DNA of 13,353 nucleotides from Nitriliruptoraceae bacterium (GCA_003554005.1 PWEU01000135.1:1-13353), one strand, 5' to 3'. Counted from the stretch's first letter, positions 1 to 6,795 are shown. The notes: generated from the letters alone by a model not told the origin. Made by a program: numbers and translations.

Positions 1-59
1 CCCCGAAGGGATCCCGCCGCACGATCCCGCTCCTTCCGTCCGACCCGGAGGTGCCCGCG

Positions 60-395
60 ATGCGTCGCCTGACCGCGCTGCTCGTCGCCGTGCTCGGCGT
101 GCTGGCGCTGCTGCCCGGCCTGGCTCTCGCGGACAGCGCACCGGACGTCCCCGGTTCCGGCGCCGACAGGATCGTCCTGGCGGTCGATGACGAGCCTGTC
201 GGCCCCGAGCCGGCGCCACGCGACGCGGAGGAGAACCCCGCGCGTGACCTCGGCGACTACGGCGACCGCGAGACCCCGTTCACGTGGGGTGCGGCCTGGT
301 TGCTGACGGCGCTCGGCTTCATCGGGTTGGTGCTGTTGCTGCTGATCTCCCGCTTCCGCGTGGCGCCGCCATCGAAGGATCGGGCGTCGACCTGA
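60..395 (+). CDS. Small secreted/membrane-anchored protein of unknown function
   Basis: I do not recognise this 111-residue protein. The N-terminus looks like a signal peptide: two Arg at residues 2-3, a Leu/Ala/Val-rich core at about 4-23, and a possible cleavage site after Ala24 (ALA-DS). An acidic, Pro-rich linker follows (about 25-75), then a strongly hydrophobic segment (about 77-97) and a short basic tail (RFRVAPPSKDR). This predicts a type I topology with the linker outside the cell and the tail inside. The ATG at 60 is preferred over the in-frame GTG at 51 because GGAGG at 47-51 lies 8 nt before the ATG and overlaps the GTG. Its stop lies at the probable start of the metalloprotease, so the two may be co-translated. 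An adaptor or membrane partner of the protease is possible but is only a guess from position. Confidence 0.7.
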   Translation: MRRLTALLVAVLGVLALLPGLALADSAPDVPGSGADRIVLAVDDEPVGPEPAPRDAEENPARDLGDYGDRETPFTWGAAWLLTALGFIGLVLLLLISRFRVAPPSKDRAST

Positions 396-1468
396 GCCAA
401 GAGCCCGCTGACCGCGCCGACGGCGCCCCCGGGGTCGACCCGGCCGCCCGTCGTCCGCTGATCGACCTGCGCACGGCCCTGCGTACGGCCAGCCTGGTCG
501 CGCCTGCCAAGCGTGCCGACCCCGACCGGATCGCGGCGCTCCGGGCCGACGTCCACGCGGAGCTGCCGGGGATCGACGATGCCGCACGTCGCTATACCGA
601 CCTTGGTCGTGACCTTCCGGCGACCAAGGTCAGCGTGGTGGGTCGCACGGCGTGGGTGAGGACCAACCTGGAGGTCGTCGCCGGCGCGTTCGAACCTCTC
701 CGGGAGCGGCTCGAGCAGCGGCCGAACGCCAGCCGGCGGGTGCTCGGGATCCAGCTGGGCGGGCTGCTGGGTCTGCTCTCGACCAAGGTGCTCGGTCAGT
801 TCGTCCTGCCGCTGGCCGGAGCCGGGACCGGCCAGCTGCTGGTGGTGGGCCCCAACCTCCTCGACCTCGCTGACGACCACGGTCGGGTCGCCGGTGACAT
901 CCGCCGCACCGTGGTCCTGCACGAGGTCACGCACCGCCTGCAGTTCGACGCCACCCCCTGGCTCGGGGACCACCTGCGCGGCCTGGTCGAGCGGTACCTC
1001 CACCACACCCGCATCGATGGCAACCAGCTCGCCGAGTTGCTGCCGCGCCTGTCCGGCGCCATCGCCGCTGCCAAGGAGACGGGCGACCTCAGGCCCCTGC
1101 TGGAGACCGTCCTGACCGATGAGCAGGTCGAGGTGGTCGACGAGGCCCAGGGCCTGATGAGCCTGCTCGAGGGCCACGGCAACGCGACCATGTACGGGGC
1201 GACCGACGGCTTGGTCGACGATCCCGCCGGGGTGCGCGAAGCGCTGGCTTCCCGTCACGGCGACGTGACCTCCAAGGTCCTCACCGCCGTCGCCGGGCTC
1301 GAGATGAAGCGCCGTCAGTACCGCGAGGGTGAGGTGTTCGTCAACCACGTGCTGGACCACGCCGGGACCGACGGGCTCAACCGCGCCTTCGCCGCACCGG
1401 AGTTCCTGCCGCGGGCCGCGGAGATCACCGACCCCGACGAGTGGCTCGCGCGGGTGAGCGGGACGTGA
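392..1468 (+). CDS. Zinc-dependent metalloprotease, DUF2342/zincin-like family
   Basis: Putative zinc hydrolase of the actinobacterial DUF2342 (Zincin_2) family, relatives of which are annotated as coenzyme F420 biosynthesis-associated; the substrate is unknown. With the start used here the zincin motif HEVTH is at residues 177-181, followed by QFDATPWLGDHL. A second family block, LMSLLEGHGN, has Glu260 and His262, and Glu260 is a candidate third ligand. The C-terminus (MKRRQYREGEVFV, ending in DPDEWLARV) also fits the family. The start is uncertain. The only standard start codon before the domain is GTG 284, which would overlap the upstream gene by 112 nt. GTG 635 would remove about 80 residues of apparent domain. 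I use CTG 392 because it forms a CTGA overlap with the upstream stop, like the ATGA/GTGA overlaps elsewhere here. The product would be 358 aa. The gene overlaps tilS by GTGA. Confidence 0.85.
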   Translation: MSQEPADRADGAPGVDPAARRPLIDLRTALRTASLVAPAKRADPDRIAALRADVHAELPGIDDAARRYTDLGRDLPATKVSVVGRTAWVRTNLEVVAGAFEPLRERLEQRPNASRRVLGIQLGGLLGLLSTKVLGQFVLPLAGAGTGQLLVVGPNLLDLADDHGRVAGDIRRTVVLHEVTHRLQFDATPWLGDHLRGLVERYLHHTRIDGNQLAELLPRLSGAIAAAKETGDLRPLLETVLTDEQVEVVDEAQGLMSLLEGHGNATMYGATDGLVDDPAGVREALASRHGDVTSKVLTAVAGLEMKRRQYREGEVFVNHVLDHAGTDGLNRAFAAPEFLPRAAEITDPDEWLARVSGT

Positions 1469-2931
1469 GGGAAGGTCCGGTCGCCGCCCTGCCGGCCGGT
1501 CAGTCTCGTCCGGCGCTGGTCGCGGAGGTGGCCAATGCCCTCCGCCACCTCGAGGAAGCCGCTGCGGTGGTGGTGGCGTGCTCCGGCGGCCCCGACTCCA
1601 CGGCGCTGGTCTTCCTCGTCGCCGAGGCCCGGGACGACCTGCGCCTGACACTCGTCCACGTCGCCCACGGGCTCAGAGACACCGAGGTGGAGGACGCCGA
1701 GCGGCGCCTGGTGTTCCAGCACGGCGCCTGGCTCGGCGCGGCGTGCCGCAGCGAAGCGGTCCAGGTCCCCGCCGGAGCCGGGGGCCCCGAAGCCGCCGCT
1801 CGCACCGTGCGCTACGCCGCTCTGCACGCTGTCGCCGACACGGTCGGGGCGGTCGCGATCCTGCTCGGCCACACTGCCGACGACCAGGCGGAGACGGTCC
1901 TGCTGCGGGCGGCCCGGGGCACCGGCAACGACGGACTGGCGGGGATGCGCCCGAGCCAGGGTCGGCTGCTGCGGCCGCTGCTCCGGCTGCGTCGCGCCGA
2001 CGTGCACGGGTTCGTGGCGGGGGAGGGGATCCCCGCGGCCCACGACGCCTCCAACGACGACCCCGCGGTGCGTCGCAGCGTGGTGCGTCACCGGGTCCTG
2101 CCGGCTCTTGTCCACGTGGCCCCGGACCCCGTCGGGGCATTGACCCGGCTGGCGGCCCTCGCCCACGACGATGCCGACGCGCTGGATGCCGCGGCCCGGC
2201 CGGCCGTACCGATGGCCACCCTCGGCCGGGTCACCGTGCTGCAGCGTCCGGCGCTGCGCCGCGCTCATCCGGCCCTGGCCCGGCGTCGGGTGCGCGACGC
2301 CCTGGCGCCGCATCTCCAGCAGCCCCCCTCCTCGGACACCGTGGCCCGCGTGCTGGCTGCGGAGCCGGGGACCCGTTGCACGCTGCCGGGGGCCGTCCAG
2401 CTCGAGGTCACCCGGGCCGTGCTCGTGTTCGCGCCCGTGACCGCGCCACTGCCACCACCTCGCCCTCTCGAGCTGCCGGGGAGGACGCGCTGGCCGGAGC
2501 TCGACGCCGCGATCGAGGTCCGGACCGCTGACAGCGACCCCGACCACCGCGGTCGCGAGGACCAGCTGCCCCTGGGGATCCCGGCGGTGTGGTCGCCGGT
2601 GCCGGTGCCCGCGGACCGACTGCTGGTGCCCACCGGTGGGCGGCGGGACCGGGTGCAGATCGCCCTGCCCGACCTCGCGAGCGGCCTCCATGCCCGCCCG
2701 CCGCAGCCGGGCGACCGGATCCGCACGATCGCGGGCACCCGCCGGGTCGCTGCGGTGCTGCGGGACGCCCACCTGCCCCGAACGCTCCGGGACCGTTGGC
2801 CCGTTGTGGTCAGCGGTGAGCGAGTGGTGTGGCTGCCGGGGTTCGCGGTGGACGGCGCCCTGGCCGCCGATGGACGCAGGGAGCCGAGGATCGCCCTCGC
2901 CCTGGTCCGTGACGGGCCCGCCGGTCCCTAG
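1465..2931 (+). CDS. tilS: tRNA(Ile)-lysidine synthetase TilS
   Basis: Converts C34 of the CAU-anticodon tRNA(Ile) to lysidine, using ATP and lysine, so that it reads AUA; cytoplasmic. The N-terminal PP-loop ATPase motif SGGPDS is at residues 40-45. The family block GHTADDQAETVLLRAARGTG and the later DASNDDP...RSVVRHRVLPAL identify TilS rather than other PP-loop enzymes. The product is 488 aa and keeps a C-terminal TilS-type domain (around RPPQPGDRIR to WLPGFAVDG), whereas many actinobacterial TilS proteins are nearer 320 aa. GTG 1465 is chosen because it makes a GTGA overlap with the metalloprotease stop; GTG 1441 is an alternative adding 8 residues. TAG is the only non-TGA stop in the window and lies inside a degenerate copy of the downstream 21-bp repeat. 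Confidence 0.95.
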   Translation: MREGPVAALPAGQSRPALVAEVANALRHLEEAAAVVVACSGGPDSTALVFLVAEARDDLRLTLVHVAHGLRDTEVEDAERRLVFQHGAWLGAACRSEAVQVPAGAGGPEAAARTVRYAALHAVADTVGAVAILLGHTADDQAETVLLRAARGTGNDGLAGMRPSQGRLLRPLLRLRRADVHGFVAGEGIPAAHDASNDDPAVRRSVVRHRVLPALVHVAPDPVGALTRLAALAHDDADALDAAARPAVPMATLGRVTVLQRPALRRAHPALARRRVRDALAPHLQQPPSSDTVARVLAAEPGTRCTLPGAVQLEVTRAVLVFAPVTAPLPPPRPLELPGRTRWPELDAAIEVRTADSDPDHRGREDQLPLGIPAVWSPVPVPADRLLVPTGGRRDRVQIALPDLASGLHARPPQPGDRIRTIAGTRRVAAVLRDAHLPRTLRDRWPVVVSGERVVWLPGFAVDGALAADGRREPRIALALVRDGPAGP

Positions 2932-3024
2932 CGCAGCTCGGCCGGTCCGTCGCGCCGTCCGGCCGGTCCGTCGCGCCGCCCGGCCGGTCCGTCGCGCCGC
3001 CCGGCCGGTCCGTGGCGCCGTCCG
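2920..3024 (+). repeat. 21-bp tandem repeat array at the tilS 3' end
   Basis: Four near-identical 21-bp units (2941-2961, 2962-2982, 2983-3003, 3004-3024) each begin GCCGGTCCGT and differ at only one or two positions. The preceding 21 bases (2920-2940) match the first unit at 16 of 21 positions and contain the tilS TAG stop. In the tilS frame a unit reads AGPSRRP. There are no spacers, so this is not a CRISPR array. It fills much of the tilS-hpt gap (2932-3127). Confidence 0.9.
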
Positions 3025-3063
3025 GCCGCCCCGCCGGACAGGCCGCTGGCGTGGCCGCGCGAC

Positions 3064-3069
3064 TACGCT
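3064..3069 (+). promoter_or_regulatory. Putative -10 box (TACGCT) for hpt
   Basis: TACGCT fits the TANNNT pattern of vegetative actinobacterial -10 elements. It lies 58 nt before the hpt ATG in an otherwise GC-rich gap. I see no convincing -35. A perfect 7-bp inverted repeat begins 7 nt downstream, at the expected transcript start. Confidence 0.4.
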
Positions 3070-3076
3070 GCGTACC

Positions 3077-3094
3077 CCACCGCCGGTGCGGTGG
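3077..3094 (+). promoter_or_regulatory. Inverted repeat / 5' hairpin in the hpt leader
   Basis: Arms CCACCGC (3077-3083) and GCGGTGG (3088-3094) are perfect complements around a CGGT loop. If transcription starts about 7 nt after the putative -10, the hairpin would sit at the very 5' end of the hpt mRNA. It could stabilise the message or be a DNA operator; sequence alone does not decide. Confidence 0.5.
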
Positions 3095-3127
3095 CTCCAG
3101 GACTCCGCTGCGACGGGAACCGACATC

Positions 3128-3706
3128 ATGTCCGACGCGTCTGCCAACGCGCGTATCCCCGACGAGTACCGAACCAACATCGAGGACGTCCTCATCCCGG
3201 CCGCGGACATCGCCGCGAAGCTCGACGAGCTGGCCGCGGAGATCGACCGGGACTACGCCGGCCGGGAGCTGCTGCTGGTCGGCGTGCTCAAGGGCGCGAT
3301 CTTCGTGGTCTCCGACCTGCATCGACGGCTCGGCATCCCGGCTGCCGTGGACTTCATGGCGGTGTCGTCCTACGGCTCGGCGACGACATCCTCGGGTGTG
3401 GTCCGCATCCTCAAGGACCTCGACACGCAGATCGAGGGCCAGCACGTGCTGGTGGTGGAGGACATCGTCGACTCCGGCCTCCCCCTCGACTACCTGCTGA
3501 AGAACCTGCGGTCCCGCAAGCCCGCGTCGGTCGAGGTCCTGTCCCTGCTCACCAAACCCTCCCGACGTGAGGTGGATCTGCGGATCCGCTACGTCGGGTT
3601 CGAGGTGCCCGACGTGTTCGTGGTGGGCTACGGCCTCGACTTCTCCGAGCACTACCGGGGCCTCAACGACATCGTCACCCTCAAGCCCGAGGCCTACGGC
3701 GGCTGA
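3128..3706 (+). CDS. hpt: Hypoxanthine phosphoribosyltransferase
   Basis: Purine salvage enzyme that transfers phosphoribose from PRPP to hypoxanthine (and usually guanine) to form IMP (GMP); cytoplasmic, Mg-dependent. The 192-aa product has normal family length. Visible motifs are VLKGAIFVVSDL (substrate loop region), SSYGSATTSSGVVRILKDLD (flexible loop), the PRPP motif VLVVEDIVDSGLPL at residues 107-120 with Glu111-Asp112, and VGYGLDFSEHYRGL near the end. ATG 3128 is preceded by GGGAA (3115-3119). One residue is odd: Pro119 stands where the PRPP loop normally has Thr (DSG-x-T), a one-base change from ACC to CCC. hpt sits between tilS and ftsH, as usual in actinobacteria, with its own likely promoter. 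Confidence 0.95.
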   Translation: MSDASANARIPDEYRTNIEDVLIPAADIAAKLDELAAEIDRDYAGRELLLVGVLKGAIFVVSDLHRRLGIPAAVDFMAVSSYGSATTSSGVVRILKDLDTQIEGQHVLVVEDIVDSGLPLDYLLKNLRSRKPASVEVLSLLTKPSRREVDLRIRYVGFEVPDVFVVGYGLDFSEHYRGLNDIVTLKPEAYGG

Positions 3707-3783
3707 TGCTGCTGGCCAGGGGGGGTGCGCCCACCGTGCGCGCGCAGGGAGGAACGCCCCGGGGAGCAGGCCTGGTCCACTGG

Positions 3784-3789
3784 TAGCAT
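3784..3789 (+). promoter_or_regulatory. Putative -10 box (TAGCAT) for ftsH
   Basis: TAGCAT in the hpt-ftsH gap is identical, including the preceding G, to the hexamer upstream of folP. The ftsH GTG is 78 nt downstream. No -35 hexamer is evident at the expected distance. Confidence 0.45.
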
Positions 3790-3792
3790 CGA

Positions 3793-3807
3793 ACCCTTGC
3801 CAAGGGT
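3793..3807 (+). promoter_or_regulatory. 15-bp perfect dyad, candidate ftsH operator
   Basis: ACCCTTG (3793-3799) and CAAGGGT (3801-3807) are exact reverse complements around one central base. The dyad starts 4 nt after the putative -10 and would cover the transcript start. The single-base centre is typical of a protein-bound operator and poor for an RNA hairpin. It does not match the HspR (HAIR) or HrcA (CIRCE) consensus as I know them. Confidence 0.5.
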
Positions 3808-3867
3808 GCCTCCCACGTGTCGTCAAACCCCCGACGACCGCCCGCATCGGCCCCGAGAGGTGGTTCC

Positions 3868-5907
3868 GTGGCGAACGAGAAGCCAACACAGCGTCTGCTG
3901 CGCGGCCCACTGCCGTGGGTCATCGCGCTGGTCGCGGCGATGTGGATCGGGTTCGGCGTGTTCGCGTCGGCCACCGCACCCACCGAGCTGACCTGGAGCC
4001 AGTTCCAGGCGGCGGTGGAAGGCGGAGAGCTCCAGAACCAGGACCTCACCGTCACCACCATCGGCAACCGCTCGGAGTCGATCGAAGGCGAGCGCCGCTC
4101 GGGTGGCTCGACGGTCGCGTTCACGACGGTCTACAACTCGGAGATCAACGGCGACCAGCTGCGCCGCTGGATCGACCAGGGCCTGATCGCCGATGTCCAG
4201 TTCGATGCCGAACAGACCGGTGCGCTGGTCCAGATCCTGGCCACGGTGATCCCCTTCGTGTTGATCCTCGGGATCTTCTTCCTGCTGATGCAGAACATGC
4301 AGGGCGGTGGCGGCAGGGTGATGCAGTTCGGGAAGTCCAAGGCCAAGATGGTCTCCAAGGACGCCCCGAAGGTCACCTTCTCCGACGTCGCCGGCGCCGA
4401 GTCCGCCGTGGAGGAACTCAGGGAGATCAAGGAGTTCCTCGAGAACCCCCAGAAGTTCCAGGCCATGGGCGCCAAGATCCCCAAGGGTGTCCTGCTCTAC
4501 GGCCCTCCGGGGACCGGGAAGACCCTGCTGGCCCGCGCCGTCGCCGGTGAGGCCGGCGTCCCGTTCTTCTCCATCTCCGGCTCGGACTTCGTGGAGATGT
4601 TCGTCGGGGTCGGCGCCTCACGCGTGCGCGACCTGTTCGAGCAGGCCAAGGCCAACGCCCCGGCGATCATCTTCATGGACGAGATCGACGCCGTCGGGCG
4701 CCACCGTGGTGCCGGCATGGGCGGCGGTCACGACGAGCGCGAGCAGACGCTGAACCAACTGTTGGTCGAGATGGACGGCTTCGACGTCCGCACGGCCGTG
4801 ATCCTCATCGCCGCCACCAACAGGCCCGACATCCTCGACCCGGCGCTGCTCCGCCCCGGCCGCTTCGACCGTCAGATCGTGGTGGACCGCCCCGACCTCA
4901 TCGGGCGCGAGGCGATCCTCGAGGTCCACGCCAAAGGCAAGCCGCTCGGCGACGACGTCGATCTCGGCGTGCTCGCCCGCTCCACCCCCGGCTTCACCGG
5001 GGCCGACCTCGCCAACCTCGTCAACGAGGGTGCCCTGCTCGCCGCCCGGCGCGGCAAGCAGGAGATCGACATGGCAGAGCTCCAGGAGTCGATCGAGCGG
5101 GTCATCGCCGGTCCGGAGCGCAAGACCCGGTTGATGTCGGAGAACGAGAAGCGCACGGTCGCCTACCACGAGGCGGGTCACGCCATCGTCGGACACGCCC
5201 TGCCCAACGCCGATCCGGTGCACAAGATCACGATCATCCCCCGCGGGCAGGCGCTCGGTTTCACCATGCAGCTGCCGACCGAGGACAAGTACCTGATCTC
5301 CCGCTCGGAGCTGATCGACCGACTGGCGGTGATGATGGGTGGCCGGGTCGCCGAGGGGCTCAAGGTCGGCGACATCACCACCGGCGCCGGTGATGACATC
5401 CGCAAGGCCACCGCTACCGCCCGGGAGATGGTCACGCAGTACGGGATGAGCACGTTGCTCGGGCCGATCACCCTCGGCCAGAAGGACTCTCAGCCCTTCC
5501 TCGGCAAGGAGTTCGGTCACCAACCGGACTACTCCGGGCAGGTCGCCCAGCAGATCGACGAGGAGGTCCGGTCGCTGCTCGACGAGGCCCACGACGAAGC
5601 GCTGGAGATCCTGGTCCAGAACGACCATGTCCTCGAGTCGCTGGCGGGCAAGCTGCTGGAGGTCGAGACCGTCGACGGGGCGCTCCTCGCCGAGGTCTTC
5701 GACCCGGTCCACCACCGTCCCAGCCGGGCGCTCACGGTGCCCTCGATCGACGATCCCGCGGCCGTGATCGAACGGCTGCGTCGCAGTCGGGGGGGCAGCA
5801 ACGGCCACGGGAACGGTCACGGCAACGGCCACGCGCAGGCGCACGGGCAGACCGCGGACCAGAGCGCGGAGCCGTCCACCTCGACGTCGGCGTCGAAGCA
5901 GGGCTGA
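3868..5907 (+). CDS. ftsH: ATP-dependent zinc metalloprotease FtsH
   Basis: Membrane-anchored hexameric AAA+ protease that unfolds and degrades misassembled membrane proteins and some cytoplasmic proteins. Membrane segments lie at about residues 16-34 and 122-142, with an external domain between. The AAA module has Walker A GPPGTGKT at 212-219, Walker B IIFMDEID with Asp271-Glu272, and the second region of homology ATNRPDILDP...RPGRFDR. The protease module has HEAGH at 434-438 and a likely third ligand in GAGDDI (Asp509/510). The 679-aa length is normal. GTG 3868 is chosen for GAGAGG at 3855-3860; the in-frame GTG 3817 would add 17 unlikely residues. The C-terminus is unusual: NGHGNGHGNGHA at 645-656 in a 12-bp repeat, His-rich and presumably disordered. 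A promoter-like box and a 15-bp dyad lie upstream. Confidence 0.97.
   Translation: MANEKPTQRLLRGPLPWVIALVAAMWIGFGVFASATAPTELTWSQFQAAVEGGELQNQDLTVTTIGNRSESIEGERRSGGSTVAFTTVYNSEINGDQLRRWIDQGLIADVQFDAEQTGALVQILATVIPFVLILGIFFLLMQNMQGGGGRVMQFGKSKAKMVSKDAPKVTFSDVAGAESAVEELREIKEFLENPQKFQAMGAKIPKGVLLYGPPGTGKTLLARAVAGEAGVPFFSISGSDFVEMFVGVGASRVRDLFEQAKANAPAIIFMDEIDAVGRHRGAGMGGGHDEREQTLNQLLVEMDGFDVRTAVILIAATNRPDILDPALLRPGRFDRQIVVDRPDLIGREAILEVHAKGKPLGDDVDLGVLARSTPGFTGADLANLVNEGALLAARRGKQEIDMAELQESIERVIAGPERKTRLMSENEKRTVAYHEAGHAIVGHALPNADPVHKITIIPRGQALGFTMQLPTEDKYLISRSELIDRLAVMMGGRVAEGLKVGDITTGAGDDIRKATATAREMVTQYGMSTLLGPITLGQKDSQPFLGKEFGHQPDYSGQVAQQIDEEVRSLLDEAHDEALEILVQNDHVLESLAGKLLEVETVDGALLAEVFDPVHHRPSRALTVPSIDDPAAVIERLRRSRGGSNGHGNGHGNGHAQAHGQTADQSAEPSTSTSASKQG
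5800..5835 (+). repeat. 12-bp in-frame repeats encoding NGHG in the FtsH tail
   Basis: Three 12-bp units, with small third-base differences, encode Asn-Gly-His-Gly repeats (the last unit ends His-Ala) near the FtsH C-terminus. Histidine spacing could allow metal binding, but low-complexity expansion is a sufficient explanation. Confidence 0.8.
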
Positions 5908-5911
5908 GCGC

Positions 5912-5951
5912 GCGGCCCGGAGACGGCGCCCCCGATGGTGGGGCGGGCCGC
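5912..5951 (+). terminator. Long GC hairpin between ftsH and folE
   Basis: Outer arms GCGGCCCG (5912-5919) and CGGGCCGC (5944-5951) are perfect 8-bp complements. Inside, GCCCC (5928-5932) can pair with GGGGC (5940-5944); base 5944 is shared, so the inner stem can use only four pairs when the outer is formed. The structure starts 4 nt after the ftsH stop and ends 7 nt before the folE ribosome binding site. There is no U-tract, so it may be an attenuator, partial terminator or processing site. Confidence 0.5.
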
Positions 5952-5972
5952 TCACCACGGAGGAGATCACAC

Positions 5973-6683
5973 GTGAGCGTGCACCCACTGCCCCACACGA
6001 CCAACGGGATCGAGCCCCATCTCGACGACGACCTCGAGGGGCTCGCCGCCGAACGGGCCGACAGCATCGCCGCGTCGCAGCGCCGGGTGCGTCACATCAC
6101 CGGTATCGAGCCCTCCCGGACCTTCGATCACGAGAAGATCGCGCAGGCCGTGCGGCTGTTGTTCGAGGCGATCGGGGAGGACCCCGACCGTCCCGGCATC
6201 GCCGACACCCCGGCCCGGGTCGCCCGTGAGTACGACGAGATCTTCGCGGGGCTGCTCGTCGACCCGGCCGACGTGCTGTCGGTCACCTTCGACGAGGCCT
6301 ATGACGAGATCGTGATGATGCGCGACATCGAGTTCCACTCGATGCGCGAGCACCACCTGGTGCCCTTCACCGGTCACGCCCACGTCGCCTACCTCCCCAA
6401 CGCCAGCGGACAGGTCACCGGCCTGTCGAAGTTGGCGCGCCTCGTTGACGTCTGCGCCAAGCGACCGGGGCTGCAGGAGCGCATGACGGCGATGATCGCC
6501 GACGCGCTCGAGCGTGCGCTGGACCCCCGTGGGGTGATGGTCGTGGTGGAAGCTCGCCACTTCTGCATGGAGATGCGGGGGATCCGCAAGCCCGGTGCGC
6601 AGACCGTGACCTCGACGGTGCGCGGGAAGTTCCGCGACGACCCGAAGACCCGCGCCGAGGCGATGACCCTGCTCAAGGGCTGA
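5973..6683 (+). CDS. folE: GTP cyclohydrolase I (FolE), zinc-ligand Cys replaced by Arg
   Basis: First step of folate synthesis: GTP to 7,8-dihydroneopterin triphosphate and formate; cytoplasmic zinc enzyme. Family blocks are clear: EDPDRPGIADTPARVAREY, EHHLVPFTGHAHVAYLP, VTGLSKLARLVD, CAKRPGLQERMT, VVVEARHFCMEMRGIRKPGA. The protein is 236 aa with about 45 extra N-terminal residues. GTG 5973 is supported by GGAGGA at 5959-5964. The key oddity is in the zinc site. The expected CEHH (Cys110 and His113 in E. coli numbering) reads REHH here: Arg125 (CGC, one base from TGC), with His127, His128 and the later Cys198 kept. The first is a near-invariant catalytic ligand. This may be an altered enzyme, an inactive form or a sequence error. 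It opens a folate gene series, so the role is otherwise well supported. Confidence 0.93.
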   Translation: MSVHPLPHTTNGIEPHLDDDLEGLAAERADSIAASQRRVRHITGIEPSRTFDHEKIAQAVRLLFEAIGEDPDRPGIADTPARVAREYDEIFAGLLVDPADVLSVTFDEAYDEIVMMRDIEFHSMREHHLVPFTGHAHVAYLPNASGQVTGLSKLARLVDVCAKRPGLQERMTAMIADALERALDPRGVMVVVEARHFCMEMRGIRKPGAQTVTSTVRGKFRDDPKTRAEAMTLLKG

Positions 6684-6714
6684 CCAGCGCCACAGCTGGC
6701 CAGGGCCAGGTGCC

Positions 6715-6753
6715 ACCGCGTCGGGCCCCCGCGTCGGGCCACCGCATCAGGCC
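6715..6753 (+). repeat. 13-bp tandem repeat downstream of folE
   Basis: Three adjacent 13-bp units (6715-6727, 6728-6740, 6741-6753) share CCGCGTCGGGCC; the third carries two A substitutions. They lie in the non-coding folE-folP gap (6684-6884), after a small hairpin directly past the folE stop (CCAGC 6684-6688 with GCTGG 6695-6699). Confidence 0.75.
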
Positions 6754-6795
6754 TGGCCGGCGGCGGACGGACCGGGGGTCGTGAGCGCCTCGAGC

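Noticed and set aside
257..1651. Long minus-strand open frame (464 codons)
   Set aside because: Antisense to the metalloprotease; no family features, Arg/Gly/Pro-rich. Such frames are expected in very GC-rich DNA.
2941..3024. CRISPR array
   Set aside because: Units are directly adjacent with no spacers and there are no cas genes.
1315..3210. Minus-strand open frame of 631 codons
   Set aside because: Antisense to tilS and crosses the 21-bp repeats; low-complexity translation and no recognisable domain.
2636..3706. Longer hpt reading frame beginning inside tilS
   Set aside because: The extra 164 residues read tilS and the repeats out of frame; the Hpt family starts at ATG 3128.
3751..3776. 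ECF sigma promoter (GGAAC) upstream of ftsH
   Set aside because: GGAAC is present at 3751, but the expected GTT at the right spacing is missing (GGT instead).
5908..5972. Tetrahydrofolate riboswitch before folE
   Set aside because: The spacer is too short and simple; only nested stems are visible, with no riboswitch core I can recognise.
4618..5988. Minus-strand open frame of 456 codons
   Set aside because: Shadow of the strongly conserved ftsH reading frame.
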